This document shows, piece by piece, positions 1 to 11,905 of a stretch of DNA of 64,000 bases (the first letter of the stretch is position 1; every line of letters begins with the position of its first letter). Below the pieces are notes generated by a model. It was not told the DNA's origin. It worked only from the letters and a program-made list of their open reading frames with translations, and did no database searches. This DNA comes from Hermatobates lingyangjiaoensis (taxonomy: Eukaryota > Arthropoda > Insecta > Hemiptera > Hermatobatidae), in contig JAPFBL010000006.1 in NCBI GenBank assembly GCA_026182355.1, positions 7,592,501-7,656,500 of the forward strand, written 5' to 3'. Both the position numbers and the translations under genes were made by a program.

Positions 1-598
1 TATTAAATATAAATATTCATATTGACAACAAAATATTATTGTTGAACAGAATAATTTTTTTTTATTTCTCTTAAAATTTTTAAGATAAATAAAAACTACC
101 CAGGTATGAAGAAGGGAAAAATAGTGATAGTCAAAAATAAAAATAATTATAAATATTAGTATACTTTGTTAGTATATATTTCGTTAAACGCCTTGCTTAT
201 TTCTAACCTTGAATGTCTCCTACATGCTTTCTCTAATTGTCTTATATGAGTCTTCCACTTCATTGGCAACATGTAAACCAGTTCACCAAATTATTTATTT
301 TTGATATTCCAATTTATTTTACCTCCCTTCCACTTAATCGCTACACGTGTCCACCTTACCCTACTTAATGTAGGCGACCTGTTAGTTGCTTAAATTTAGT
401 CCTATTTCTGAATTTATTACTATAGTTATATGGTTATTTTTATTTCACTTTTAAGTAAGGAAAAGCAATTTAAACCACTTTCTGAAATTATAGTTATTGT
501 TATCAAATATATATGTTTTGTATGTATTTTACCTAAGTTTATTGATTTAGCTGAGTTTTGAGAAAATAAAGCTAGACTACTGAAAGTTTTGATTGTAG
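1..598. other. Intron upstream of the + strand RR-2 exon
   Basis: AT-rich sequence ending in the acceptor at 598. No signal-peptide exon, start codon context or promoter was seen. Confidence 0.6.
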
Positions 599-835
599 GC
601 GCCAGCACACTACAAGTTCGACTACTCTGTCCATGACCCACACTCAGGAGATGTCAAGTCCCAGTGGGAGCACCGAGACAAGGACGTCGTGAAGGGTGGC
701 TACACCGTCCACGAGCCTGATGGCTCCGTGCGTCACGTCGAGTACCACGCAGACAAGCATAACGGCTTCAATGCCGTCGTTAAGAAGGGTAAGGGATCGC
801 ACCCTCATGTCTATGGCGAGTCTAAACACCACTAA
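599..835 (+). CDS. RR-2 cuticular protein, terminal coding exon (5' part outside window)
   Basis: The exon opens after a splice acceptor ending gattgtag at 598 and reads 78 codons to a TAA at 833-835. The translation holds a full RR-2 Rebers-Riddiford chitin-binding domain (chitin_bind_4 family): [18 protein letters not shown], then a charged stretch with [16 protein letters not shown], then [18 protein letters not shown]. The conserved aromatics, the HxGDVKSQ core, the EPDGS turn and the NGFNAVV end are all present. RR-2 proteins bind chitin fibres in hard cuticle after secretion from the epidermis. The short His-rich tail (ending SKHH) is usual for the family. No ATG or signal peptide is in this exon, and none was found in bases 1-598, so the start and signal-peptide exons must lie further left. 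The gene converges on the minus-strand gene whose last exon begins 1.4 kb to the right. Confidence 0.93.
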   Translation, partial: APAHYKFDYSVHDPHSGDVKSQWEHRDKDVVKGGYTVHEPDGSVRHVEYHADKHNGFNAVVKKGKGSHPHVYGESKHH

Positions 836-2096
836 CACCTCACCTTTCTTAAATATAGTCTTTCTTATTACCTTCCGAATTTTCATTCCACCTGATTCAA
901 AACTCTTGCTTTGATACATCCAATTCTAGATTACTCTATAAAAATTACTCATCTAACTACAATGTGAAAAAATATGTTTTTGCATTTTATTTATGTAACA
1001 TGTTACTTGTCATGTCTGGTGCGTAAAAAATTTATGCTATAAATTTATAACATAAATTGTTATGCCAAACAAAATATTTTAGAGCGCTACGAGTATCATA
1101 AATTTAGTTAATTTATACATCGAATGATATTTCTAAATCATGTTTTGAAACTTTTTTTTTTAAATCCTCGTTATTACTTTTATAAAAAAGTAACAAGTTC
1201 AATTTTCTTTGAAATCAAGTAACACTGAACCTGGCAAGGGTTCCAAAATTCAAACCGTAAAAATTTGTAATAAAGCTTTCATTAGTTTTTGAGCAATTTT
1301 TTATTCAAAGTTCTTTCAAGATCTACCAAACCCTAAATTTCTAAAAAAAATTTGCAGAAGACTTTATTTAGAAATTTAATTTCAATATATTATTACAAAG
1401 CGGAGGTAAAGCAAAAACTTTTAAACGACATATTCAAACTATTAGTTTGTTTATGAATAATAAAATTAGTTTTTTTAATAAAACATAGCATTTACTTCTG
1501 TAAATGCTAAATGTTTTAAATAAACACAAATATATCACTTTAAGAAACCTTTTGTTTGATTTGAGACTAAATCTAAGGTAATAATGGTTATATTCAGTTT
1601 TCTGATGGAACACATGCTATTCTTCTGTGTAACCTAAGGTGCAATCATGCGTTTGCAAACACTGCTGCACTTTTACATCAAGAATAATATGTTTCATACA
1701 ATGTTACGAAACGTCTGATTTAACAAGGATCATATAAATGATCCAGGAACCCTGAACGGGGATTATGTATGAATCATTGGCTATTCTCCTCAACTTATGC
1801 GGTTTGCTTTCAAGCCTAGAAAATTTTTGGGAAGAACGCTATTCACTAAAAATTGTCCTTTTTCATCAAAAGTGATCATAAGCAAAATTTTATTCTGCTA
1901 AGTTTGAAAAATACAAATGGTATTATGTATGATTAATAAAATTAACTTTATTCTAACGTATGATATAATTTAATCCTATATATTCTGCGGAGAGTTTCTT
2001 CATATAAATGAGGGAACATATGGCATTAGTCTGTAGAAAAATATCTAAACAAAGTGGGTAGAAATCATTTTATTTGGAAACTGTGAAATTTCTTTT
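836..2096. other. Intergenic space between two converging cuticular genes
   Basis: AT-rich and without recognised genes. An AATAAA near 1268 could serve the + strand gene, but is more than 400 nt after its stop; no nearer canonical signal was seen. Confidence 0.5.
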
Positions 2097-2102
2097 TTAT
2101 TC
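2097..2102 (-). terminator. Polyadenylation signal AATAAA
   Basis: On the minus strand AATAAA occurs about 135 nt after the stop codon of the exon at 2237-2409, and marks a plausible 3' end of that transcript. Confidence 0.45.
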
Positions 2103-2236
2103 TAAATAATATTTGTTTTTATCTTCTAACGGTAACAAAGTATAAAAACATGCAGGTAGGAAGGAGCATCAAGGAAGACAAATTAAAATTGTTATAAAAA
2201 TGTAATATTATAGGTTTGTACATGAGGGGGAATGAA

Positions 2237-2409
2237 TTAGTAGTAGTGGTAGTTGAGTTGCGCTGGAACATGGTGGAGATAGTTGTGAGACGTAAGCGCT
2301 ACATAAGGGGCGGCAGCCAAGTGGTCGTAGTCCACCAGGTCGACATGGTCCGCCAAGTGCGTGTCGACGGAGGGCGTCAGGATACCGTCTCCATCCACTG
2401 CTGCATTTA
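2237..2409 (-). CDS. Probable exon 4 of the RR-2 gene (C-terminal tail)
   Basis: An acceptor gttgacag ends at 2410. The exon starts with two bases that complete the codon split at the end of exon 3 (G|TA, Val), then encodes 56 residues and a TAA. The tail reads NAAVDGDGILTPSVDTHLAD, then a DHVDLVDYDHLAAAPYVAL stretch, and ends NYHYY. Its Asp/His/Ala/Tyr-rich make-up and tyrosine end suit a cuticular protein. The reading is much more GC-rich than its flanks. An AATAAA signal lies about 135 nt downstream (2102-2097). The implied intron of 10.8 kb is long and the polypyrimidine tract is poor. The alternative is a separate 73-aa secreted protein starting at an ATG at 2458, but no TATA box is visible upstream of it. 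Confidence 0.62.
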
Positions 2410-4707
2410 CTGTCAACACCAACCACCACATCAACTTTAATAAATGCTTGACATCCATTACAATGATAGTTATACTATGACTTCCAGGGCCTTTAAGCAG
2501 AACCTTATTTTTGCACTTGGTTGGTCAAATCAATAAGTTTTGAAGAGATAAACAAGTTATTTAGTTGTCATGATAATATAAAACATCAACATTATCGTTT
2601 TATTATATACTAGAATTCAATATTATTGTTCCACAGGTCACATCGCCTGCTGAGTAAACTTGGTGTTATGTTATGACTAGAATTTAGCCAAGGAAATTTT
2701 ATTTTTTCAAAATACAAGAGACAAGTATAGCCAGTTTAGCTTGAATCCCGACATGTAAATTAATTCAGCGAATGAAGTGGTAAAAGGTATAGATGCCTGT
2801 TTACTAGTTTGGCATGCACCTTGCTGTGCATGGCTGCTATCTGACCCTTGATCCTTGACCAAAATCGGCCTTTACAGTGTAGTTTAAATCCCAATAGTTT
2901 CTGAGCTGTAATATACAGAGAAAAATTACTTTTTTATTGAAAATGTATTTTGTACGCCATTTTTTTCTTGCGAATTAAGTTTTCTTGAGAGTTATTTTGC
3001 AGTTAATTTTAATCTGATATTACTAATAACCGAAAAAAAAAGTACCCGATTCTTGCAATAACAGGATAGTAGGATTGTATAAAAATATAAACATTGTTAC
3101 TTATGATTGCATTTGAAGGATTGTTATGCAATAATAGTCGCTATATTTGACGAAGAAATATAATATTAAACAAAAAAATAGTTTCTTATATGAAAAGAGC
3201 TGTAGAGGTTTTTGTTAAGATTGCTTCAATGAAAAAGGACATTGTGGTGCATTCAAAAACTATTTTCTTTTTGCTTAATTGCTTAATTGATACCTATTTA
3301 AAATTAAAATAAAAACAATTCTATGAAGTTTGACAAGTTAAGACACAATACAGCTGTGAAGAAGCGAAACTCAACTTAGAATAATTCAAATCTTTTCTAC
3401 TCGTTGCATTTGTATACATTAATTTATTTTTTCCCTGACTCGATTCAAAGAGATTTATCACATTTTAAAATGTTATTTTTTTGCAGAAATGTATGAAACG
3501 CTACTTATGAATTATTTTGAAATGTGAAAAGTATAAAATATTTGAATCTATTAATATGGAGGTATAAATTTCAGCCTACATGTACCTTCATCTGTTCATT
3601 GTATATTGGCTGCACATCCCCCTTCATTTTATAATACTAATTTGATTAAACAATATTAGAATACTTATAAATTTTATAATATCTATAAATTGAAAGTTTC
3701 TATTTTAATTAAGATATGATATATAATAAGAACAAATATTTGATTAAGAGCAATTTAATTTGATTGTTTTTGCTTCAAAACAAATGCATGTCATTTCATT
3801 ATTTTGCTAATTTTTTTGCAATGGTGCTTTTTAGGCATTTACTAATACGAGGCACTCTGAATCCACTTTTGATGTTTGTCTGCATATAGTTGAGTGGATG
3901 TTTATCCAAAATGTTTTAGATATTCAATAAGTTTGAAAATTTGTAATAACATTTAACATACGAAAAGTTGACAGAGAAGCCAATTCTCTTATTGTTTGTT
4001 CATAAAATTCAAACATGGAATACAGACTATGTTTTTTATGACAAAAAAAAACTACTAATGGCATCAAATCATTTTGGTTATGTCTACAATTTTTAAATCT
4101 TTTATTAAAGTTCCAAGAATTAACAAAACAACAATTTGAGGAATTCCGAATATTGGGAGGTGATACATTACAGTTAAAAGGCGTCTATCATGCCTCACCT
4201 GCAGCACCTTGTCAGATATGTTATGACAAGCACTACATTTTCTCTTTAGTTAACAAATGACTGCACACTATAAAATGAATGATGTCAGTTAACTGTCTAT
4301 GAGTTTGATGACATGTACAGGTATATTTAATAGTAGAACCACTTTAAAACAAGTCATAATTGGCTATTTACAGTCACAGTAAATTGACTGTGAGTGCTTT
4401 GAACCTTTACTTCTACTCAAGTTGCATTTAGCCCACTAGAGACTTTTTTACTCTGCAAAAAAAAATCAAATAAAATTTTAATAGAATAGCTAATCATTCT
4501 TTTTATAACATGATTATTTTGAGTAAATGTTGATAATGATTTTTTTTACTAATTGATATAGTCAAAGCGTGTACTTTTAATAATGAACAAATAAACAAAC
4601 TGTGAAAACAATGTAAATGTTAATTATATTGTGTGTTAAACATGCGTAATGAATTTTGTTGAGTATATAATGTGCACTGATACTATTACAACATTAAACA
4701 ATATATT
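2410..4707. other. RR-2 gene intron 3, left part
   Basis: Nothing recognisable apart from short poly-A and poly-T runs. Confidence 0.5.
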
Positions 4708-5230
4708 GGGTGATCCAAAAGTAGGTGGACAGTAAAGAACATTTATTTAGAGATTAATTACTAATACATATGTATTTGCACAATTCTTACATAATCAATT
4801 ATATATTATTGTGATTAATAATACAAAAGTTTTTAAATTTGACTGATGCAGGTGCTCATACTGCTTTCATTTACACGGTTTTCAAGTTTATCTCTAACAC
4901 TTCGACTAACATTTCTGCACAACTACTCAGACGGATCTGCTACCCGTTATGTAAGAGTCTGTCTGGGCACAATATTGTCCTTGAATACTCCCCAGAAGAA
5001 AAAAAGTGACCCTATCGGTGTCAAGTCCTGTAAACGTACCGGCCAATCAATTGGGCCTCTTCGTCAAATCTATTTCCCAATAAATGTTTCATCAAGATAC
5101 TCAAGATCAAGATGTACACAACTTGTACATCAACATCAACATCGCCGAATGTTGAAAACCAAGAAGTGTCGGCGATTTAAACAAACCACATAAGAGCATT
5201 TCAAGATGTTAATACTTAGAGAGACTTCAG
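4708..5230 (-). mobile_element. Tc1/mariner-type transposon remnant
   Basis: The minus strand holds the C-terminal part of a DDE transposase. RRGPIDWPVRLQDLTP followed by FFFWGVFKD matches the conserved WPxRSxDLTPxDFFLWGxxKD block of insect mariner-like transposases. A degenerate C-terminal stretch (CRNVSRSVRDKLENRVNE) follows. Stops interrupt the frame before and after the block, so it is dead. The left end GGGTGATCCAAAAGTAGGTG at 4708 looks like the terminal inverted repeat, comparable to GGGGTGTTCCAAAAGT of the element at 22307. No matching right end was seen, so the copy is truncated. Confidence 0.7.
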
Positions 5231-5481
5231 CGAGAAATGTTTGTCGAAACGTAAGAGGCATACTTTAGGCTCACTTTGTATTCACATCTTTTTAAACACG
5301 TCATAAATTATATTTGAAACGAATATTTTAAAACACAAGAATGTAGTTTAAATAAAATTTTAATAATTGTTTGGTTCCAGAAGAGAAAATTTAGTCACTA
5401 ATACTGTCCTAAAATTGTATATCCATAAACAAAATATATGTTAACTTCTACAGATGTATTATTTACTTGAAATATTGATAC

Positions 5482-5498
5482 ATATATATATATATATA
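5482..5498. repeat. (TA)n microsatellite at Helitron insertion point
   Basis: Short TA run immediately left of the TC end of the Helitron. Confidence 0.8.
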
Positions 5499-6923
5499 TC
5501 TTTATAAATAAAATAATGATTTTGTCTGTACATTGCTTAGAACTGACTCATTTCAAGTTTTCTTTACGTTTCATACATTGGAGAAACCGAATCCACCCTT
5601 AGAAAAATTTCTGTCGGTTTGTCGGTTTGTCGGTTTGTCCGCAAAACTTTGTCACAGGTAAACTCAGCTACCATAAGACATATAAAGCTGAAACTTTTAC
5701 AGTAGATTTGTGTAGGTCTAACTTAAAATATAGGCTATGAATTGATTGGAAATTCAACGTAGAAGTGAAGTTATGGACGTTTAACACAAAAATGTTTGTC
5801 ACAAGTAAACTCAGCCACCATAAGACATAGCGAGCTGAAACATTGACACTGGATTTGTGTGTGCCTAACTTAAAATATGGGCTCTAAATAGATTATTAAT
5901 TCAGTACAGAAGCGAAGTTATGGGGCTTTTAGCTGTATTTTCCTAACTTCACAGACAAGTTTGTTTTGAAAATACACAGGTGTGGCAAGTAGGTATTGTT
6001 AGTTGATTTTAATTTCAATTGAGCATATGAATATATTACGTATTTGACATCATTGAAATGGTGTTTCACAGAGTTAAGGATGTACTATCTATTGAGAATA
6101 AATGTTTTGTAAACGAGCAATTCTCAAGTCTTAATATGAACAGGGAGGAAAAATCAACAAACAAGTTCTTACGCTATATGAAGCCGAGGAAAGAACTTAC
6201 AAGTCAGTAAAGAGATTGGATTAGTGACGAAGAAGCAGTTCATTATCTAATTGAATTTCTTGACTCTGAATTTATTTCTCCTGGACTGCCTGCTCATGAG
6301 TAAAAACTTAAAGTAGAGCACCAATCATGCTACAATTTAGTAGCAGTAACAAATTTCATGTTACGAAACATGAGTGCCCCAAAACTGTGCAACGGGACAC
6401 GACTCTGAGTTCGTGCTCTACACAGATATGCCATAGAGGCGGACATAATGACTGGATGTGGTATTGGGGAGTCTGTGTGTATACTTCACATACCATTGAT
6501 TCCGAGCCACTGTCTGTTTACGTTGAAATGATTGCAAAGTCGGGTCAGAGTCTATTTCGCAATGACGTTAACTAAGTCGCAAAGGGAGACTTCATCTAAC
6601 GCAGGAATACAAGGTAGCAAAACCAAGTTTTTCTCACATGGTCAAATGTAGTTTACATGCTCAACGGTCAGAGGTTTCAACTCTTTCTTCTACCATGAAC
6701 CTGAAGGACAGACAGCTAATATAGTGTATAAGCTGGAGGCATTTGTTTAACACTGTAGTAATAATGGTATTTTCTACTATTCTATAATTTCTAATGACAT
6801 TTTGAAATACCAAAAATGACGGAACTTCTGATTCCTCCGTGGTATAGCCGAAAGGCAATAGGCACACGGCAATAAACCAAAACAGGAACTTCTGATTCCG
6901 TCAAAGACGGGTACGTTTGCTAT
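5499..6923 (+). mobile_element. Helitron with decayed helicase
   Basis: The 5' end starts TCTTTATAAATAAAAT after an A. The 3' end has a perfect hairpin CCGTC-aaa-GACGG (6898-6910), nine bases, then CTAT in place of CTAG. These are Helitron hallmarks: 5' TC, 3' CTRR and a hairpin about 10 nt inside. A shorter copy at 7328-7655 keeps the intact CTAG. Inside are two tandem units of about 150 bp (5640-5790 and 5790-5940) and, at 6190-6745, the remains of a helicase. A 64-bp insertion near the 3' end is flanked by copies of ggaacttctgattcc. Confidence 0.75.
6190..6745 (+). pseudogene. Helitron Rep/helicase, C-terminal fragment
   Basis: Pieces in several frames match, in order, the C-terminus of Pif1-like Helitron helicases: SDEEAVHYLIEFLDSEFISP then GLPAHE; the APIML loop; APKLCNGTRL; VRALHRYAIEADIMTGCG; IPLIPS; FAMTLTKSQ (helicase motif V/VI region); FSHGQM; and EPEGQTANIVYK. 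Frameshifts and stops separate the pieces. The N-terminal Rep (HUH) domain and Walker motifs are absent, so this is a 5'-deleted, inactive copy. Confidence 0.72.
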
Positions 6924-6955
6924 GTATTATATATAACTGTCAACTTTTTTTTAAT

Positions 6956-7320
6956 TTAATATTTGCTTAATAAATACACTGGTAATAATGTAAGGTATGG
7001 GACCAGAGTAGTCCAGTGGCTTGCGTGATCGCCGATGACAGTAGTGCAAAAATATTATAAATAAATGTAACAAACAAATATTTTTTTGAATTTAAAATGT
7101 GGATAATATAAAAGATGGTAATAAAGTAAAGGGATCTAGCCAGGGTTGCCAGTAGCTTGCTTGCTCGCCGATGACAGTAGTGCAAATGTATTATAAATAA
7201 ACACAACAAAAATATTTTTTTTTAATTTAATATTTGCGTAATATAAACACTGGTAATAAAGTAAGGTATGGAACCAGAGTAGCCCAGTGGCTTGCGTGCT
7301 AGCTTTTGACTGGGAGCACG
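6956..7320 (+). repeat. Tandem array of ~133-bp units with a tRNA A-box-like core
   Basis: About 2.7 copies of one unit lie head to tail (starting near 6956, 7090 and 7225). Each has GGTAATAA..GTAAGG, then AGTAGCCCAGTGGCTTGCGT, then GATGACAGTAGTGCAAA and an AT-rich tail. TAGCCCAGTGG fits the Pol III A-box consensus (TRGYNNANNGG). No B-box is present, so these look like multiplied SINE-head fragments. The array sits between the two Helitron copies. Confidence 0.6.
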
Positions 7321-7327
7321 TTAATTA

Positions 7328-7655
7328 GAACTAACTCATTTCAAGTTTTCTTTACGTTTCATACTTCAGAGTAGCCACATGTACCCTTAGAATAATTTCT
7401 GTCTGTCGGTTTGTCCACAAAATATTGCTACCATAAGACATATAAAGCTGAAACATTGATTGTAGATTTGTGTATGTCTAACTTAAAATCTAATCTTTGT
7501 ATACAGAGGCTTTTTTTTAGCACTGTACTAATAATGGTATTTTCTACTATTCTATAACTTCTAATTGTAGTATTAGTATAATACTATAATTGATATTTTG
7601 GAATACCAAGTATAACAGAATTTTTGATTCCGTCAAAGACGGGTACGTTTGCTAG
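7328..7655 (+). mobile_element. Short non-autonomous Helitron derivative
   Basis: It shares its first part (AACTCATTTCAAGTTTTC onward) and its last part (from CACTGTACTAATAATGG) with the Helitron at 5499-6923 but lacks the helicase. The 3' end has the hairpin CCGTC-aaa-GACGG at 7630-7642, nine bases, then CTAG at 7652-7655 followed by T, the canonical Helitron end. The 5' TC terminus is missing. Confidence 0.65.
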
Positions 7656-10600
7656 TATATATATATAATTATTTCATCATTAGATATGCTACACAATAAG
7701 TTCGTATCGTAGTAAATATATCTCATGTACAGTTATGCCCCTCTTAAAATCTCTCTACCTTACTATTTTTTTCTTGCCATGTTGTCTCATTCACACACAC
7801 ACTTTTCTTTATCACTGCCAATTATTTCTTTCCCTCTCTCTCTCTCTCTCTCTCTATCATTGAGCTAATGTTCAAACGTAAGCTTATATCAAACGTAACT
7901 TAACTTTATTTCAAACCTAAATGTTAACTTATTTCAAACGTAATTGTTTATTTCAAACTCACAGGATTAGGCGTAAGCGTTAACAAAAGATCTCCCAGTA
8001 GATTTCTAAAAAGGATAGTCAAGTGTAGAAACACTTGGTATGTGTCAGTTATGTTAGTGGTATACACTCAATGTTCTCAACTCAAGGTCTTGCTTGTCAT
8101 TGCAGCATGTCTGTGGTATTGGTGTGTTTTTGATGTTGAAGTTCAGGTCTATCTGGTGAGCTTCAGTTTACAATACTAGTAACTTTATAATAAAATACAT
8201 ATTATTATAATCTACTTAAAAATAATTTCTGCTTTCACTACATTACTTAGTTAAAAAAAAATCAAAAAGGAAATTATAAATTTAATATAACAGTCTTCTA
8301 TGTGGTGATAACATTGAAGCAAAAGAAATGCAATGTTTGTAAAGAAATCATGTTAGAATAGGAGAAGAATCACTAAGTCAACACACAAAAGATTTTGTAC
8401 AGCGTCGATGAGTTTTGAACATTTAGTGATCATCATCAGACTTACATCTGCTTCAGTAAGGTGATATTGAGTGTTCAAGGAGTCATAGGGCAGTAAGGAA
8501 ACAGAATAATATAAGAACTCTTACTTCCTTAGCTTCTGAGATAAAAAGAAGTATACATATTTATCTAAATGACAACAGCTGTTCTGTTTACGAATAGTAT
8601 ATCAACCAGATTATCACAAGTGATGAAAATTACTATTTGTTATTACATTAATAATTGTAAATACATACAAATATATTATTTTTTTAACTATGTCTTTTTG
8701 TTGGTAGTAAACCACAGTTTGTTAATACTTTGATTACGGCTCTGTGGCGAATTCCAGCTGAACACCTTGGGACTAGATAGTGTCTCTCCTAATCCTACTA
8801 TCATTTGCATAAATGTTACTCGCTCTCTGTTTCTCTTTCATTTTTATAATTAAGGAGTCTTAAAAATATAATTAAATTTATCTGAATTATTAATCAACAT
8901 TTCTCTTTGCAATATCAACTCTTTTGAATCATGAGTAGGCTATTAACAGAAGAATTGAAAAATTGGTTCCTATTCCTCATAAGAACATAAACCTCTGTGT
9001 TTACAAACTAACCAATGTATTTGGCCATTGTAATGTTAAATCTACTTTCACGACAAATTTTAAAAAAACTATATTCATGAAAGTCATTGTGATTTATTGG
9101 TACTAACTTCATATTTTTTTTTAATCTGTCTAAAATTAAAGGTTTATTTCATTCTATCTCATTATGTGTGGTACATTTATAAATAGATCAGACACTCAAT
9201 CAAAAAATTCATCAATGATTAATTTATTAATTCTTAATTAATAAAATCATTAATTTATCGAAAATTGATTATGTTGAAATTGTAAGACGTTTATTATTAG
9301 AAAAGTTATGACTACGAATCAAACAAAAGAAAACATTTATTTATACAATTATGCCAAGTATGATTGTTAATATTGGACATTAGTCGGGTGATTCTGTTGA
9401 AACAATTTTTGCAAACAGAACAATTCAAATTATTTGGATAAGTTTTTATACAATTTATTTTTTTTTAAACTAAAGGAGATTAAGATAACTTCTGTAAGTT
9501 TCCAAGATCTCTATCAATGACTGCGTTTTTATAACGAATATCTTTGAGATAAATCATTTGATGGAAATTGCATGCATAGTTTAAGTGGAGTCTGTTAGTT
9601 GTCCATAAAAAGGTTAACTTCAATAAAAAATCTCTGTCAAACTTTTCTTTGTTATACCACAAACATAATAATCTATATAAAACTCTAGACAGGCTGATGG
9701 AATTGAAACTGTTTTTTTTTTTATGGTTTGAAAATGAAGTAGTTGAAATTAACTGTATTGTTTTAAATTTTGATAAAATCTAATGGAATAAAATTAACAA
9801 TACGTTCACTTAATTCTCTAAACTTTAGGAAAAAAAAACTATTTTTTACTCAGCTTGATACTTTTCATTTTTCTCCTGTAGAAGATTTTTATAAAAATTT
9901 AATTAAGTAACTTTGTTTGTTACTTCTGATTTTTAAATTCACCTCGATCGTATTAGATTTCATGAGACATATTTGCATATGTCTATGTTAAGCAAAATCT
10001 ATGTATAAACAGAGCAACACAAAGAAATTTAGACTGTCCAAGAAATAGTGCACTAATAAGACATCAATAAAGAAAAATAAATGATAGCTGTATTGTGACT
10101 CTATTGATGATTTCATACATATAGAGTATTGTCATACAAAATAAATGGAAGACACGAGGGCATCATTTAATGAGGTGGTTGTTGATCAAATTAATCGCTG
10201 CAATCTAGAGGGAATATTTATGATACCCCATATTAGGTTATAAATAGGTCGAGGGGAATACAGTTACTTATGGAAAATCAATAGTGCTTTCAAATATTGT
10301 TGAGGTTTTTATTAATTTATTCTTTTCCCAGAATCTTTAGTAGCAGTCAAAGTTTAAAACAACAAATCAAAGAGAAACAAATATAGTTCTTATAGAAGTA
10401 AATAATTTTTATTCGTTTTGGCGAATTGAATTTGTCTTTTAGCTATTTTTGCTTATAAAAACTTATTTTTGAAGCTTTATTTTTCCCTTCCTCAATAACC
10501 GGTGTGATAATATTCTTACTGCTCTACTTTTTCTAATGAGGGCCACAAATTTAAAATTGTAGTTTTTTTTCTTTGTAATTATATTGATAGCTTGTAGCTT

Positions 10601-11664
10601 TTGTTTAGAATTATGCGATTTATGCACTGTTATATGTCTTCGATTAACTTTTCCTGATTTTGAGGAGTTCAGTTAACAGAATATCTTCGGGAGTAAGTAA
10701 TATTTGCTATTCACATGTTTACAATCTTGTTATATTACAATATAATCATAAATTGTAAATATTATATGATTATATCAGTATATATAGAATATAAATCATA
10801 AGGGGAGAGTGTTGAAAAGCAGCAAAAGAGATCTTTGCTAAGAGCAGGGGCTTGCATGGAGCGCGGCGGGACGTAGTTTGTAACTCGATGGTTTATGTAC
10901 GAGCTGACTTGTTTACGCAATCCCCAGCTCCTAGTTAGTCGGCATTGAGAGTCGCTGCTTGCTAGGCGATTCGGCGCGAGGTCCACAAGTTCATTCTCTT
11001 GCTAATTCGGAACACTCCATGCCAAACAGCCACTTGACTACGTCAAAGCCTCCGTCACTTCTCATCGAGCTTCATTAATCGTCCAGTAACATTTCTTGAT
11101 TGGACTTATTGTCTGACCTGTCGTTGGCTCAGCACACAATGCTGCGAAATTAACATCTCAACAGACTTCAGATAGAGGCTGCCTAGGTAAACTTAATGCT
11201 ATAATGAATGCAGTCAGTGCATCAGTTCAAGATTTTATTTCAAATAATAATTGAATCACTAATTTACAAAGTTAAATAAAATCATAGTCATACATTTCTT
11301 ATTTGCATCCTGAGTTACATTAGAAATATTGTTTTAAACATCAAACGATTTTGTTAAATATTTGTTGTTTTTTGTCTGGAAACATTAACTTGGTCCCAAA
11401 ATAGAATTATGTTTTAAAAACAATTATAGATTAATCTTATTTGTTTAATTTGAGCTGTTGTAATCACAGCAAACATAAGGACTATAGTGACTATAGCAAT
11501 TACTACATTTCAGGATAATGATGAATCTTTTAAGGTCCATGGAATCAATTCTGAATTCTCTCATGGTGCTAAAAATAGAATTTGGCCTTTCTGGGTAGAG
11601 AAACTGTTAAGTATCTTGCCAATTCCGATATAAGAATAATGTTCTTTATTATTGCACACTTTAT
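7656..11664. other. RR-2 gene intron 3, middle
   Basis: It holds the (CT)n tract, a CTGATGATGATCAC motif on the minus strand (8439-8412) and an unexplained GC-richer pocket at about 10800-11200. No exon is supported. Confidence 0.5.
7833..7855 (+). repeat. (CT)n microsatellite
   Basis: About 11 CT units in intron 3 of the RR-2 gene. Confidence 0.9.
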
Positions 11665-11905
11665 TGATTGCGCTGCCTTAGGCCCTCGCCTCTGGACTGG
11701 GAGATTCGGAGTTAGATACGGAGATTCAATTTATTTACGTAGTAGGTGAAAAAATCTGAGCATGTTGTCCCAAGGAGAGGACGTTAATCAGCCGGTCACC
11801 AGTCTGGGACTATGTCAGATACTTTTTAAAAATCCCTAATCTAAATACACTTGTGCTAAACAAAATGTAGGATGTTAATTGTGTGGTATCACAAAGGGCC
11901 AATTT
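11665..11905 (+). mobile_element. Diverged SINE copy (same family as 12859-13182)
   Basis: It shares with the intact SINE the segments CCTCGCCTCTGG, AATTTATTTACG, GTAGGTGAA.AAATCTGAG, GAGAGGACGTTAA, TCCCTA.TCTAAAT and CACTTG in the same order. Its tRNA-derived head is damaged and no clear target duplication is seen, so it is the older copy. Confidence 0.65.

Noticed and set aside
2237..2458. A separate 73-aa secreted protein from the ATG at 2458 (MDVKHLLKLMWWLVL..)
   Set aside because: It could be a signal peptide, but no TATA or initiator was seen upstream, and the acceptor plus phase match to RR-2 exon 3 explain the same sequence better. Kept as the alternative in the exon 4 entry.
4846..5193. 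115-aa plus-strand ORF
   Set aside because: It is antisense to the mariner transposase remnant, whose WPxRxxDLTP block lies on the minus strand.
6327..6575. 82-aa ORF as a gene
   Set aside because: It is a frame-shifted piece of the Helitron helicase; the conserved residues appear in the neighbouring frame.
7833..7980. CRISPR-like or regularly spaced repeat from (CT)n and repeated TTTCAAACGTAA words
   Set aside because: The words are short, irregularly spaced and AT-rich. CRISPR arrays are not expected in an animal nuclear genome.
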